Source: Oceanobacillus zhaokaii
Lineage (GTDB): Bacteria > Bacillota > Bacilli > Bacillales > Amphibacillaceae
Assembly: GCF_003352005.1 (NCBI RefSeq)
Contig: NZ_CP024848.1
Span: forward strand, 2,179,001 to 2,243,000
Reading direction: 5' to 3'
DNA length: 64,000 bases
In this document: in pieces, positions 7,794 through 18,050 of the stretch
Layout: every line of letters starts with the position of its first letter
Position numbering within the stretch: position 1 is the stretch's first letter
Position numbers and translations under genes: made by a program
Notes under the pieces: model-generated
Databases searched by the model: none
Seen by the model: the letters and a program-made list of their open reading frames with translations, nothing else
What the model was told of the DNA's origin: nothing

Positions 7794-10355
7794 TTAGAGA
7801 CCACATTTTAATTGTGCTCCACAGCTTGTACAAGTATTACAACCACCGATATCCTCAACACTTCCCTCACGACATACAGGGCATGTGTCACCGACTTCAT
7901 TGCCGATATTTACATTCGTATTGCCTAACTCTTGAATTGTATCCATTAAAACAACTTTTGGCTTCTCATCGTCTGTGAATAATTCCGTTTGTTCGCCGAA
8001 TGTGTTTTCTTCTGCTTTTAAGGTTAATACTTGAGAGTCTCGGCTACCGTCTACATAAACGGTACCACCCTTAGCACCGCCATTGTATAAGCGCTGGTAC
8101 ACACTTTCAACTTGATCTACCGTGAATCCCTTAGGTGCATTTACCGTTTTCGAAATAGAACTATCAACCCAGTGTTGAATAACACATTGTGTATCTGCAT
8201 GCGCCTCTGGAGTCAAATCCATTGAAGCAACAAACCAATCAGGTAATTGCTCTGAATCAGCTTCTTTGTTTTTGTCTAAGTATTCCTGAACAATGTCTGC
8301 CTTTACTTCAATGAATTTGCCAAGTCTTCCACTTCTATAGTACGAGAAGGAGAAGTATGGTTCCAGTCCTGTAGAGACTCCTACCATCGTTCCTGTGCTT
8401 CCTGTTGGAGCAACTGTTAATAAATGCGAGTTACGTATGCCATATTTAACGATATCATTTCGAATATCGCCTGGCATTTTCTTCATATAACCCGTATTAA
8501 TAAATGCTTCACGTAATGCAGCTGTCTCACTATCTGTGTCACCAACTAAAAACGGAAAGCTACCTTTTTCCTTTGCAAGCTCAATCGATGTGCGATAAGC
8601 AGTTGTTGCAATCGTTTCAAAAATCTTATCTACAAGCTCATTTCCTTCTTGAGAGCCATAAATTGTTTCACAATATATGAGTAAATCATGAAGTCCCATC
8701 ACACCTAAGCCAACTCTGCGCTCACCGAGTGCTTGTTTCTTATTTTCTTCTAAGAAATATGGTGTTGCATCGATAACATTGTCTTGCATACGTACACCAG
8801 TTTTTACTGTTTGAATAAGTTTTTCAAAATCTACTGTTTTTGTTTCCTTATTAGCCATCTCAGCAAGATTTACTGCTGCAAGATTACATACAGAAAATGG
8901 AGCGAGTGGCTGTTCACCACACGGATTCGTCGCAACTACTTGTTGACCGTATGCTTTTGCGTTTGTCATATCGTTTGCATTATCGATAAAGAAAATTCCT
9001 GGTTCGGCTGAGTATGTTGCACAAATATTTATTAGTTTCCATAACTCTTTTGCTTTAATACGGCGGTAAACTCTAACACCATATCCCAGTTCTTCCCATT
9101 TACGTACATCGCCAACCTCATGCCATTTTTCATTATAAGCAGTCATTTCTTCATCAGTATAATTTTCTACATCAGGAAAACGCAGTTCATATAACTCATC
9201 TTTTTCAACAGCATCCATAAATTCCTTTGTAATACATACGGAAATATTCGCCCCAGTTAAGAATTCAGGGTTGTGTACAGCATATGTTCCACCAGCTCTT
9301 AATTTATCTTCAGCTTCATAGATGGCAGCTTCTGGAAATCCACCCAATCCTGGCATTGATTTATAATTTACAACACCTTGATACAGGTCTGCTTCCGTAC
9401 TCGTTAATGGTGTGAATTTCAATTTTTCTTCTGCCATTTTTTTTATTTGACTATCCTCTGTGTTTTCAATTAGATAGCGAAGGATTCTTGGGTTTTGCAT
9501 TTTAGAGATAATAAATTCAATAATGTCCGGGTGGGAATCTACGAGCATTATCATTTGTGCTCCACGTCTTGAACCACCTTGCTCCACTAAATGAGTCAGT
9601 TTTGCAATATCATCCAACCATGAAACAGACCCAGATGATTTTCCGTTCACACCTCTTGCTAAAGTATTTCTAGGCCGTAGCGTTGAACCATTCGTACCTA
9701 CTCCACCACCTCGACTCATAATTTCCATAACCTGTTTACGGTGATCGGAAATTCCTTCACGGGAGTCTTTCACATATGGCATTACATAGCAATTAAAATA
9801 TGTTACATCGGTTTTTGCTCCAGCACCGTAAAGCACTCGTCCTGCCGGGATGAAATTTAAATTGGATAGTTCTTCATTGAATATCTGAAACCATTTTTCT
9901 TGGTTTTCTTTCGTCTGTTCAACACTAGCAAGTCCCGTTGCATTACGCTTTGCAATTTGTTCATAATAAACCTCTAGTGGTTTATCAATAACATCTAATG
10001 ACCGTTTAACAATGCCTGTAGCAGCCTCCGTTTCATCATCTAATACAGAAACAAATTCTGGATCAACTGCAATATCTGCCATATTGTTTTCCCAATCAAT
10101 TGTTCGAACAAACCCTAATCCTCTAGCAGGAAATTTAGGATCAGATTTAACCGTTAGAACAACAAAATCACCTATTTTTAAGGTTTTCTTTGCCGTATCT
10201 TTAAAGGCATATCTGTCTAGCATTACTAGACGGGAAACACCTTTATGTGTAATGTTCATATCCTCTGTAATTGGATGTACAGGTTCAAAAAGTTTAATGT
10301 CGTCATTTAAGGAACCAATATTAATTTTATTGCTTGGTTCGACAATTATGGTCAT
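7794..10355 (-). CDS. nrdJ: Adenosylcobalamin-dependent (class II) ribonucleotide reductase
   Basis: Makes deoxyribonucleotides using a B12-derived radical. The protein has 853 residues. The reductase core carries TYFNCYVMPYVKDSREG, RGGGVGTNGS, the radical-site motif NPCGEQPL and the substrate-binding segment PTGSTGTMVGVSTG. The C-terminus has CPVC, CNTCTSC and a final cysteine pattern expected to shuttle electrons to the active site. The region before the reductase core (about residues 1-110) is typical of the NrdJ type found in some Bacillaceae. Start chosen at ATG 10355 behind AGAGGAG. B. subtilis lacks this gene and uses class Ib NrdEF. Two NrdR boxes lie upstream, while no cobalamin riboswitch is visible. 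Confidence 0.94.
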   Translation of the reverse strand: MTIIVEPSNKINIGSLNDDIKLFEPVHPITEDMNITHKGVSRLVMLDRYAFKDTAKKTLKIGDFVVLTVKSDPKFPARGLGFVRTIDWENNMADIAVDPEFVSVLDDETEAATGIVKRSLDVIDKPLEVYYEQIAKRNATGLASVEQTKENQEKWFQIFNEELSNLNFIPAGRVLYGAGAKTDVTYFNCYVMPYVKDSREGISDHRKQVMEIMSRGGGVGTNGSTLRPRNTLARGVNGKSSGSVSWLDDIAKLTHLVEQGGSRRGAQMIMLVDSHPDIIEFIISKMQNPRILRYLIENTEDSQIKKMAEEKLKFTPLTSTEADLYQGVVNYKSMPGLGGFPEAAIYEAEDKLRAGGTYAVHNPEFLTGANISVCITKEFMDAVEKDELYELRFPDVENYTDEEMTAYNEKWHEVGDVRKWEELGYGVRVYRRIKAKELWKLINICATYSAEPGIFFIDNANDMTNAKAYGQQVVATNPCGEQPLAPFSVCNLAAVNLAEMANKETKTVDFEKLIQTVKTGVRMQDNVIDATPYFLEENKKQALGERRVGLGVMGLHDLLIYCETIYGSQEGNELVDKIFETIATTAYRTSIELAKEKGSFPFLVGDTDSETAALREAFINTGYMKKMPGDIRNDIVKYGIRNSHLLTVAPTGSTGTMVGVSTGLEPYFSFSYYRSGRLGKFIEVKADIVQEYLDKNKEADSEQLPDWFVASMDLTPEAHADTQCVIQHWVDSSISKTVNAPKGFTVDQVESVYQRLYNGGAKGGTVYVDGSRDSQVLTLKAEENTFGEQTELFTDDEKPKVVLMDTIQELGNTNVNIGNEVGDTCPVCREGSVEDIGGCNTCTSCGAQLKCGL

Positions 10356-10427
10356 GCAATCGCTCCTCTAGTAAATATATAATTTAATAATATCTAATAT
10401 AACAATACCATAATCGGTAACAACCAA

Positions 10428-10441
10428 ACAATATATTGTGT
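10428..10441 (-). promoter_or_regulatory. NrdR box, promoter-proximal
   Basis: The palindrome ACAATATATTGTGT matches the NrdR consensus (acaCwAtATaTwGtgt) closely. It lies about 75 bases before the nrdJ start, just upstream of a plausible promoter (TTGTTA, 16 bases, TATATT on the minus strand). NrdR represses reductase genes when dATP is plentiful; binding here is inferred. Confidence 0.8.
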
Positions 10442-10458
10442 TTTATTTTTAAATAATT

Positions 10459-10470
10459 ACTATATATTGT
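10459..10470 (-). promoter_or_regulatory. NrdR box, distal
   Basis: ACTATATATTGT is a second NrdR-like box whose centre lies 31 bases from that of the proximal box, three helical turns away. Paired boxes at about this spacing are the known arrangement for NrdR. The rest of the 370-base gap between nrdJ and yqhL shows no gene. Confidence 0.75.
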
Positions 10471-10726
10471 CTCTCAAGGATAAAACAACTTATTTGTCAA
10501 TAACTAAAAAGCAACGATTTATGTAGAACAATGCAGTAAATCATAGAAAAATTATAGTTTTTAAGTCATATTTCACTTTTTCAAGGTTTGCATTTTTTAT
10601 GGAATAAGAACTTGACGTCTGACCGCATTTCGAATAGTTCGTTTCTAAAATAATGAAATAAACTTTGAAAAAAATAGAGAACAGTTTATAATAGAATAGA
10701 ACATATGTGAAAGACGGGGGAATAAT

Positions 10727-11098
10727 ATGGCATTTTTAATTATTTTAGTAGTTGTACTCCTTGCGATTGGTCTTTTTAGATATTACAGACAACGCACATT
10801 CTTAAAAGTATTAACGGAGGAACAATTCGTTGAAGGATATCGTAAGGCACAGCTTATTGACGTTAGAGAGCCTCAAGAATTTGACGGCGGTCATATTCTT
10901 GGTGCTAGAAATATCCCTGTGACACAAATGCGTCAACGTCTAGTTGAATTGCGTAAAGATAAACCTGTATATCTCTATTGCCAAGGCAGCACAAGATCGG
11001 CGCGAGCTGCACATTTATTACACAAAAAAGGCTTTCAAGAAATCTACCAGTTAAAAGGTGGTTTCAAGAAATGGACCGGAAAAATTAAACGAAAGTAG
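10727..11098 (+). CDS. yqhL: Rhodanese-like domain protein
   Basis: A 123-residue protein with one N-terminal membrane helix (residues 2-18) and a single rhodanese domain. The active-site loop is CQGSTRSAR with the cysteine at about residue 85, so the domain can carry a sulfur atom. The domain also shows the usual DVREPQEF and GHILGARNIP segments. The ATG follows GGGGGAATAAT. Position between the nrdJ region and the gcv genes agrees with B. subtilis yqhL. The physiological acceptor is unknown. Confidence 0.88.
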   Translation: MAFLIILVVVLLAIGLFRYYRQRTFLKVLTEEQFVEGYRKAQLIDVREPQEFDGGHILGARNIPVTQMRQRLVELRKDKPVYLYCQGSTRSARAAHLLHKKGFQEIYQLKGGFKKWTGKIKRK

Positions 11099-11144
11099 TT
11101 AATGAAATCGTAGGACGCAATTTTTTATAAAAGCCTGCTAATCA

Positions 11145-11181
11145 AAAAGGCTCTAAGGTTTAATCAACCTTGGAGCCTTTA
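11145..11181. terminator. Bidirectional terminator between yqhL and gcvPB
   Basis: AAAGGCTCTAAGGTT and AACCTTGGAGCCTTT form a long stem with one mismatch, flanked by A-rich and T-rich runs on both sides. It lies between two convergent genes and can serve both. Confidence 0.85.
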
Positions 11182-11227
11182 TATTTTCCCATGGAAAAAG
11201 TAATTCATTGAAGCAAAAATTTGATTC

Positions 11228-12688
11228 TTAGTTTTCCTTATATGTTAAAACTGGTTTTCTTGCTGCAGTTGCTTCATCCATACGTTTGACAATCGTATTA
11301 TATGGCGCTTGCTGTACCTTTTCAGGATTAGTCTTCGCTTCTTCTGCAATAGCAAGCATTGCATCAATAAATCCATCCAAAGTTTCTTTTGATTCCGTTT
11401 CAGTTGGTTCAATCATAATCGCTTCTTCAACATTCAATGGGAAGTAAACAGTTGGTGGATGATAGTTAAAGTCTAATAATCGTTTAGCAATATCCAACGT
11501 ACGTACTCCTAATTTCTTCTGTATCTTTCCAGATAAAACGAATTCATGTTTACAATGCTGCTTATATGGTAAATCATATTCCTTTTCTAGTTTTCGCATC
11601 ATATAGTTAGCATTTAGAACTGCATACTCACTTACTTTCTTAAGCCCTTCTGCTCCCATTGTGCGAATATACGTATATGCACGTAAATAAATTCCAAAGT
11701 TACCATAGTATAGTTTTACTCTGCCAATTGACTGTGGTCGATTATAGTCAAATTCATATAAACCATTGTTTTTACTAATTACTGGCTTTGGTAAAAATGG
11801 CGCTAATTCTTCTGATACACCAATAGGACCAGAACCTGGGCCACCACCACCATGTGGGCCAGTAAAGGTTTTATGAAGGTTTAAATGCACAGCGTCAAAT
11901 CCCATATCTCCAGGACGTGTATATCCCATAATCGCATTGAGGTTGGCTCCATCATAATATAACTTTCCGCCCACACCATGAATAATCTCCGCCATTTCTA
12001 AAATTTCTGTCTCAAATAAACCTAATGTATTCGGATTTGTTAACATCAATGCTGCAGTATCATCGCCAACAACACGTTTCAGATCCTCAATATCTACTAA
12101 GCCCGATTCATTCGTTTGCACTGTAACAGCTTTAAAACCAGCTACAGCTGCGGATGCAGGATTTGTACCATGGGCTGAATCAGGAACAATTACCTTTGTA
12201 CGGTGATAATCGCCATTAGCTTCATGGAATGCTTTGATCATCATTAAAGCTGCCCATTCCCCTTGCGCTCCTGCTGCAGGCTGTAATGAAACTTCATGCA
12301 TTCCAGTAATTTCTTGCAATGAAACTTGTAAATCATATAACACTTCCATCGTACCTTGTACTGTTTTCGTATCTTGATACGGGTGAACATGACTAAATCC
12401 GGGAAGTCTCGCTACATCTTCATTTATTTTTGGGTTATACTTCATTGTACAAGACCCTAGTGGATAAAATCCTGAATCTACCCCATAATTTCGATTGGAT
12501 AACCCTGTATAATGACGCATGATTTCTAATTCACTTACTTCTGGTAAATTAGGTGCTGTTTTACGAATATAGGAATCGTCAAGTTCTTCTTCCAAATTAA
12601 CTTCCGGAACATCTAATTCGGGTAAATTATAGCTCGTTCTGCCTTCTTTACTTCTTTCAAAAATGAATGGAAAGTCTTGATTAGCCAT
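11228..12688 (-). CDS. gcvPB: Glycine dehydrogenase (decarboxylating) subunit 2
   Basis: The C-terminal half of the P protein of the glycine cleavage system, which decarboxylates glycine with pyridoxal phosphate. The PLP lysine is in [18 protein letters not shown]. It has 486 residues, normal for split-type GcvPB. I chose the ATG at 12688, which follows GGGGGAT; a longer reading adds ten residues without support. Its start overlaps the gcvPA stop by eight bases (ATGGCTAA), so the two halves are translationally coupled and should be made in equal amounts. Confidence 0.96.
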   Translation of the reverse strand: MANQDFPFIFERSKEGRTSYNLPELDVPEVNLEEELDDSYIRKTAPNLPEVSELEIMRHYTGLSNRNYGVDSGFYPLGSCTMKYNPKINEDVARLPGFSHVHPYQDTKTVQGTMEVLYDLQVSLQEITGMHEVSLQPAAGAQGEWAALMMIKAFHEANGDYHRTKVIVPDSAHGTNPASAAVAGFKAVTVQTNESGLVDIEDLKRVVGDDTAALMLTNPNTLGLFETEILEMAEIIHGVGGKLYYDGANLNAIMGYTRPGDMGFDAVHLNLHKTFTGPHGGGGPGSGPIGVSEELAPFLPKPVISKNNGLYEFDYNRPQSIGRVKLYYGNFGIYLRAYTYIRTMGAEGLKKVSEYAVLNANYMMRKLEKEYDLPYKQHCKHEFVLSGKIQKKLGVRTLDIAKRLLDFNYHPPTVYFPLNVEEAIMIEPTETESKETLDGFIDAMLAIAEEAKTNPEKVQQAPYNTIVKRMDEATAARKPVLTYKEN

Positions 12689-14030
12689 TGATATCCCCCA
12701 ATTCTTTAACAAAAGCATCTATTTCTTCTTTTGTACGGATTTCTGTTGTAGCGATTAGCATATGGTTCTGGAGTTCTGGATATACAAGCCCTAAATCATA
12801 ACCTCCAATGATGCCCTTTTCAAATAATTGATCATTTACAGTTGAAACAGCTTTAGATAGTTTAACAACAAATTCATTGAAAAACGGGCCGTTAAAAGTT
12901 GCTGGGATATTTACTGCTTGTAATTGCTGTTTCGTGTACCTCGCCTTTTGCATATTAAGAACAGCCATTTCTTTTACCCCATTCTTACCAATTGAACTCA
13001 TCGCAACAGAGCTGGCCAATGCATTTAACGCCTGGTTTGAAGTAATATTAGAAGTTGCTTTTTCACGTTTAATATGCTGTTCTCTTGTTTGTAGTGTAAG
13101 TACAAAACCGCGAGCACCGTTTTCATCCTTCGTTTGACCAACCAATCGTCCTGGAACTTTCCGCATTAACTTCTCTGTAGTTGCAAAGTAACCACAGTGC
13201 GGACCGCCAAATTGTGCTGGTATTCCAAATACTTGGGTATCACCGACAACGATATCTGCCCCATGCTCCCCTGGTGGCGTTAAATATCCTAAGGAAAGTG
13301 GATTGCTTGAAACAATAAACATTGTTTTCTTCTGTTCTTTAATGAGTTTGTTAATCTGATCTAACGGTTCAATCTGACCAAAGAAATTCGGGTACTGAAT
13401 AATAACACTTGCAGTATTTTCATCTAATTCCTCTTTCAGCTGATTTAAATCTGTCAGCCCATTCTGAAGATCTAGCTCAATGATCTCTAGTTTTTTCCCT
13501 TTCGCTGCAGTCTCAACTAATGCACGGGTTTCTGGATGTACTGCTTTCGAAATAAGAACTTTTTTCCTTTTCGTATGTGTTGTACTTAAATAGACCGACT
13601 CAACAACTGCAGTTCCTCCATCATATAATGAAGAATTCACAACCGGCATTGCTGTTAATTCAGAAATCATCGTTTGGAATTCAAAAATAGCTTGCAGCTC
13701 CCCTTGTGAGATTTCTGGCTGGTATGGTGTATATGCAGTATAAAACTCTGACCGTGAAATGACATGATTAACAACAGACGGAATAAAGTGATCATATACA
13801 CCAGCGCCTAAAAATGAACGGTAATCTTTTAGATTTGCATTTTTGTTTGCAAGTTCTGTTAGCTCTTTCATCAATTGATATTCACTTGTTGGTTTCTTAA
13901 GATTTAAGTCCCTTTTCAATCGAACATCACTTGGAATGTCAGAAAATAATTCTTCAGTCGATTTGACTCCGATGCTATCTAACATTTCCTGTTTGTCGGC
14001 CTCTGTCATCGGCAAATAACGAAAATCCAT
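12681..14030 (-). CDS. gcvPA: Glycine dehydrogenase (decarboxylating) subunit 1
   Basis: The N-terminal half of the split P protein, 449 residues. It has the aminotransferase fold but no PLP lysine; it pairs with GcvPB to form the active enzyme. Recognisable segments include [25 protein letters not shown] and GGPHCGYFA. The ATG follows GGGGGAGAAGAG. It lies 13 bases after gcvT, and the whole operon is under the glycine riboswitch upstream. Confidence 0.96.
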   Translation of the reverse strand: MDFRYLPMTEADKQEMLDSIGVKSTEELFSDIPSDVRLKRDLNLKKPTSEYQLMKELTELANKNANLKDYRSFLGAGVYDHFIPSVVNHVISRSEFYTAYTPYQPEISQGELQAIFEFQTMISELTAMPVVNSSLYDGGTAVVESVYLSTTHTKRKKVLISKAVHPETRALVETAAKGKKLEIIELDLQNGLTDLNQLKEELDENTASVIIQYPNFFGQIEPLDQINKLIKEQKKTMFIVSSNPLSLGYLTPPGEHGADIVVGDTQVFGIPAQFGGPHCGYFATTEKLMRKVPGRLVGQTKDENGARGFVLTLQTREQHIKREKATSNITSNQALNALASSVAMSSIGKNGVKEMAVLNMQKARYTKQQLQAVNIPATFNGPFFNEFVVKLSKAVSTVNDQLFEKGIIGGYDLGLVYPELQNHMLIATTEIRTKEEIDAFVKELGDING

Positions 14031-14043
14031 AGCTCTTCTCCCC

Positions 14044-15159
14044 CTATTTTTGACGCTTATAAAATGGTGTTTTTACAACAACTGCACGCAATTCTCTTTT
14101 ACGCACTTGAATCGTTAATTCGGTACCTTCTTCAGCAAATTCTGTTTGTATTATTGCTAATCCAAGGTTTTTCTCTAATGTTGGCGATTGTGTACCAGAA
14201 GTTATGAAACCTATTTCCTCCTGGTTTTTAAACACTGTGTAACCATGTCTTGGAATACCTTTATCAATCATTTCAATGCCAACTAGTTTTCTTTTTACTC
14301 CATTTTCAACCTGTTCCTTTAATATTGATTTGCCAATAAAATCTGTCTCTTTATTAATTTTTACTGCAAAACCGAGTCCCGCTTCTATCGGTGAAATATC
14401 TTTCGAAAGCTCTTGACCATATAATGCCAAATTTGCTTCGAAACGAAGCGTATCCCTAGCACCTAGTCCAATTGGCTCTAATCCCTTTTCTTTACCAGTC
14501 TCTAAGATTAAATTCCAAAGTTTAGGGCCTTCGGAAGGATTAATATAAATTTCGAAACCATCTTCTCCTGTATAGCCTGTACGCGACACAATTGCAGGCT
14601 TATCAATTGATGATAGAGCTACATTCTCTTCGAAACGAAAGAATTTTATCTCTTTAAGGTCAGTATCTGTTAATTCCTGTAATATTTCTTCAGAAAGTGG
14701 GCCTTGTAAAGCAAGTTGCGCATAATCTTTCGATACATTGTCAATCGTTAGTTCTTCATCACTATATTGATTGTTCTTAACTAGCCAATCATAGTCTTTT
14801 TCTGTATTGGCTGCATTCACTACTAATAAGTACTCTTCGTCATTAATCATGTAAACAACGAAGTCGTCAACTGTACCACCATCTGGATAGCACATAAATG
14901 TATACTGAATGCGTTTTGGCGAAAGCTTAGCCACGTCATTGGTAGTCATATGCTGTAAATACTCTAGGCTTTTTGGTCCTTTTACAAGTATTTCACCCAT
15001 ATGTGATACGTCAAATAATCCAGCTTTGGTTCTTGTTACTTCATGTTCATGTTTAATACTTGAAAATTGTACGGGAAGATCCCAGCCACCAAAATCAATT
15101 GTTTTTGCACCATATTTTTCGTATTCAGAAAATATAGGTGTTTGCTTTAATTCACTCAT
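14044..15159 (-). CDS. gcvT: Aminomethyltransferase (glycine cleavage T protein)
   Basis: Transfers the methylene group from the H protein to tetrahydrofolate, releasing ammonia. At 371 residues it has the usual length. Conserved features include FDVSHMGEI, the folate-site region ([12 protein letters not shown]) and [11 protein letters not shown]. First gene of the gcvT-gcvPA-gcvPB operon; the H protein and lipoamide dehydrogenase are not in the window. Expression should rise with glycine because of the riboswitch just upstream. Confidence 0.97.
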   Translation of the reverse strand: MSELKQTPIFSEYEKYGAKTIDFGGWDLPVQFSSIKHEHEVTRTKAGLFDVSHMGEILVKGPKSLEYLQHMTTNDVAKLSPKRIQYTFMCYPDGGTVDDFVVYMINDEEYLLVVNAANTEKDYDWLVKNNQYSDEELTIDNVSKDYAQLALQGPLSEEILQELTDTDLKEIKFFRFEENVALSSIDKPAIVSRTGYTGEDGFEIYINPSEGPKLWNLILETGKEKGLEPIGLGARDTLRFEANLALYGQELSKDISPIEAGLGFAVKINKETDFIGKSILKEQVENGVKRKLVGIEMIDKGIPRHGYTVFKNQEEIGFITSGTQSPTLEKNLGLAIIQTEFAEEGTELTIQVRKRELRAVVVKTPFYKRQK

Positions 15160-15203
15160 TCTCCCACTCCTTTGATTAAAATGATGAAAAAATGCATAAA
15201 AAT

Positions 15204-15232
15204 AGAGATTTCTTTAAATTAAAGAAATCTCT
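15204..15232 (-). terminator. Riboswitch-controlled terminator before gcvT
   Basis: AGAGATTTCTTTAA and its complement form a perfect stem followed on the minus strand by a T run, 45 bases before the gcvT start. Directly after the second glycine aptamer, it is the expression platform: glycine binding should prevent this hairpin from forming. Confidence 0.85.
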
Positions 15233-15432
15233 GTCCTTCTACCAGAAAGTTGCATATTGATATCATATGAAAATAGAACGATATCAATACTTGCTTCGTA
15301 GGTGGTTTACGTTAATCGTAAACTCTCTCCAGAGTTGCGTCCTACAAGAGTCTTTTTGCCTGAGAGATTCGCTCTTCACTTGCTCCGTCGGCGTTACGCT
15401 ATTCGTAAGCTCTCCCCTTGTAATCATCCGCT
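15233..15432 (-). promoter_or_regulatory. Tandem glycine riboswitch (gcvT leader)
   Basis: On the minus strand the leader shows the two-aptamer pattern: AAGGGGAGAGC ... GACGGAGCAAG ... ATCTCTCAGGCAAAAAGAC (first aptamer), then CTCTGGAGAGAG ... ACGAAGCAAG ... CTTTCTGGTAGAAGGACAGAG (second). The first CTCTCAGGCAAAA-type motif is diagnostic of the glycine riboswitch; the second aptamer is more degenerate. Such elements are normally ON switches that allow gcv expression when glycine is high. Confidence 0.92.
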
Positions 15433-15558
15433 AAAATGAATTTATGATATTTGGTTATACTATGCATACGTATACCTTAACTCAATTGAATAATATCATA
15501 ATTTTTCGGATTGGTATAGCAAAATCCAAATTTTATTTTAAAGTAAAGGATGTATCAT

Positions 15559-17217
15559 ATGGATTCTATTCATGTTACGAAAGATTCTGCATTTATTGAT
15601 AAACTAGAAGAAAAATTGGAGAAAAACGATGCCCTATCTTCATGGGAATTGTTTTCAATGGCATATGAAGCAGAATTAACAAGGATATCACCTTCATTTA
15701 CGGGGCTTCGTGCACCAGAACATTTACCACATATTACCTTCCTGGATCATCAATTAAAGGCAGCGGAGCAAGTTGTAGAAACTATGAATGGCAGGGCAAT
15801 ACTCGCTGATGAAGTTGGATTAGGGAAAACCATTGAAGCAGGATTAATATTAAAGGAATATATGATTAAAGGAATGGTGAAAAATGCATTAATTCTAGTT
15901 CCAGCCTCTTTAGTAAGTCAGTGGGTTCAAGAGCTCAATGAAAAATTCTATATTCCAGCAGTTGCACATCGAAAGAATTATCATTGGGATAACAATATTA
16001 TTATCTCATCAATTGATACAGCGAAACGATCGCCACATCGAGAAGAAATACTAGAAATTGAATATGATTTCATTTTAATTGACGAAGCACATAAACTAAA
16101 AAACCACAAAACCAAGAACTACGAATTTGTTCGTGCGTTAAAGAAAAAATATTGTTTATTACTTACTGCAACACCTGTACAAAACAGATTAATTGAGATT
16201 TTCAACTTGATTTCCATTCTAAAGCCAGGACATCTTGGAAACTATAAATCATTTTTAGAGAGATATGGAAAAGACCGAAATAAAGTCAAAGATGATCAAT
16301 ATTTGAAGCAATTAATTCAGAAAGTGATGATTCGAAACACAAGAATCAATACGGACCTTCAAGAAACGAAGCGAAATATCCAACCGATTTGGATCGATTT
16401 TACAAAGGAAGAACAAGACTTCTATGAATATTTAGATTCCAGCATGTCATCTCATTCAACATTTTCTAAGATTACTTTTTTAAGAGAAATTTGCTCTTCG
16501 CGTGAAGCATGCTATATGTCATTGAAAAAAATTGGAGACAGTGATTCAAAAAATAGTCACATTGAAACCTTAACATCAAAAATAGAACTTTTGCCACATC
16601 ATGTGAAAGCCATGAAGGCAGTAGAATTGATCAAAAAGATTGGCGATGAAAAGATCATTATCTTTACTGAATACCGTGCGACACAGCATTATCTTCAGTG
16701 GTATTTACAGCAGCATGGTATCACTTCAGTTCCTTTTCGCGGAGGATTTAAACGCGGAAAAAAAGACTGGATGCGACAATTATTTAAAAATCATGCGCAA
16801 GTATTAATCGCAACAGAAGCTGGTGGTGAAGGAATTAACCTCCAATTTTGTCATCATTTGATTAATTATGATTTGCCATGGAATCCGATGCGATTAGAGC
16901 AACGAATTGGCAGAATACATCGTTATGGTCAAAATCAAGATGTAGTAATCTATAATTTCGCAATCAAAAATACGATTGAAGAACATATTATGACGTTATT
17001 ATATGAAAAAATTAATCTTTTTGAACAGGTAATCGGAAACTTGGACGCTATTTTGTCTGAATTAAACCTTTCGAATTTAGAGAAAGAAATAACTAAGATT
17101 TATGAAGACTCAACTTCTTCTGGAGAGGCAAAAATTAAATTAGATAATTTATCAAGTATTCTTAAAGATACAATCGACCACTCCCAAAGTGAGGAGCAAC
17201 ATTATGGCTATAACTAA
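15559..17217 (+). CDS. yqhH: SNF2-family helicase-like ATPase
   Basis: A 552-residue DEAD/SNF2-type protein. Walker A is DEVGLGKT, Walker B DEAHK, followed by LTATPVQNR. The C-terminal helicase half shows IFTEYRATQHYLQWYL, TEAGGEGINLQ and RIGRIHRYGQ. The protein resembles the RapA/HepA group without extra domains. The ATG at 15559 is chosen because AAAGGA stands eight bases before it; the in-frame ATG at 15550 overlaps that site. It diverges from gcvT and overlaps yqhG by 14 bases. Role unknown; nucleic-acid remodelling is likely. Confidence 0.9.
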   Translation: MDSIHVTKDSAFIDKLEEKLEKNDALSSWELFSMAYEAELTRISPSFTGLRAPEHLPHITFLDHQLKAAEQVVETMNGRAILADEVGLGKTIEAGLILKEYMIKGMVKNALILVPASLVSQWVQELNEKFYIPAVAHRKNYHWDNNIIISSIDTAKRSPHREEILEIEYDFILIDEAHKLKNHKTKNYEFVRALKKKYCLLLTATPVQNRLIEIFNLISILKPGHLGNYKSFLERYGKDRNKVKDDQYLKQLIQKVMIRNTRINTDLQETKRNIQPIWIDFTKEEQDFYEYLDSSMSSHSTFSKITFLREICSSREACYMSLKKIGDSDSKNSHIETLTSKIELLPHHVKAMKAVELIKKIGDEKIIIFTEYRATQHYLQWYLQQHGITSVPFRGGFKRGKKDWMRQLFKNHAQVLIATEAGGEGINLQFCHHLINYDLPWNPMRLEQRIGRIHRYGQNQDVVIYNFAIKNTIEEHIMTLLYEKINLFEQVIGNLDAILSELNLSNLEKEITKIYEDSTSSGEAKIKLDNLSSILKDTIDHSQSEEQHYGYN

Positions 17218-17974
17218 CTTAAATCATTTCTTGCAGAATTATTTTATTGCTCATAGTTGTGAGATTTTGGATAATAGAGATGGAATTTTAACAATCCAAT
17301 TAACGGAAGAAATGGATCTCGCATTAATGAATCGCCCTTTTTATTGGCACTATGTAAAAAAAATGGGAAATACTGGCCAGCCTTTTCAGCTAACCTTAAT
17401 TACAAATCCGGAGAAACGTACTGAAAAAGGAGACTGGATTCATTTTGGCAGCCCACGATTACAACAAATTATGAATCATTTACAAGAAAATGAACGTTTT
17501 ACGAAATTGTTTCAAACAATTGATACGAGTAAAAATACCCCACTATATCCTTGGCTAGTATTAAACATAAAAATTAGTTATCGAGGTAAACAAAAAAAAG
17601 ACGACGTCCTCTCGATCGGACTACAATTAGTAAATGGAAAAATGAGATTAGATATGATGAATTACCTTGAGTCGATTCCCTTACAGTCAATGATTTCTGA
17701 TTATTGTTTTACAATCTCCCCACTGATTAAATTAAAAAGTGGTTATTTACGGATTGAATCACTTGTACTAAATTACCTTGAAGATCAACCAAAGGACTGG
17801 GCAAAGGAATCAATAATTGCATTGAACGAGGAATTGGAAACTTTAGATCATTTCTATGAAGAATTAGAAGAAAATGAGCAAATGGAGAAAGAACGGAACG
17901 AAATCAAGGAGCGATATAAACCGAATATTACATGCCATGTTATTAATGGAGGAATTTTTTATTTGAGTGAATGA
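17204..17974 (+). CDS. yqhG: Conserved protein YqhG
   Basis: A 256-residue protein without recognised catalytic motifs, predicted to be soluble and ending in an acidic, coiled-coil-like segment (about residues 200-240). It overlaps the last 14 bases of yqhH, as yqhG follows yqhH in B. subtilis, which points to a joint function with the helicase. The ATG at 17204 follows GAGGAG; an upstream in-frame start at 17189 begins inside that site. Function unknown. Confidence 0.85.
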   Translation: MAITNLNHFLQNYFIAHSCEILDNRDGILTIQLTEEMDLALMNRPFYWHYVKKMGNTGQPFQLTLITNPEKRTEKGDWIHFGSPRLQQIMNHLQENERFTKLFQTIDTSKNTPLYPWLVLNIKISYRGKQKKDDVLSIGLQLVNGKMRLDMMNYLESIPLQSMISDYCFTISPLIKLKSGYLRIESLVLNYLEDQPKDWAKESIIALNEELETLDHFYEELEENEQMEKERNEIKERYKPNITCHVINGGIFYLSE

Positions 17975-18010
17975 ATGGAGTCGTTAGATTATAATTGATA
18001 GCTTTGTAAA

Positions 18011-18050
18011 AAAAGCGGAATTAGCAGCTTATTACTGCTATTCCGCTTTT
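18011..18050. terminator. Bidirectional terminator between yqhG and yqzE
   Basis: AAAAGCGGAATTAGCAG and CTGCTATTCCGCTTTT form a stem with a single bulged base and a seven-base loop, with T runs on both strands. The yqzE stop codon (18038-18040) lies inside the hairpin. Confidence 0.85.

Noticed and set aside
10012..10371. A 119-codon open frame opposite the start of nrdJ
   Set aside because: It lies wholly within the reading of a conserved reductase and lacks a ribosome site and any recognisable domain.
10380..10720. A cobalamin riboswitch before nrdJ
   Set aside because: The leader is very AT-rich and lacks the conserved B12-box and the long structured core; only NrdR boxes are visible.
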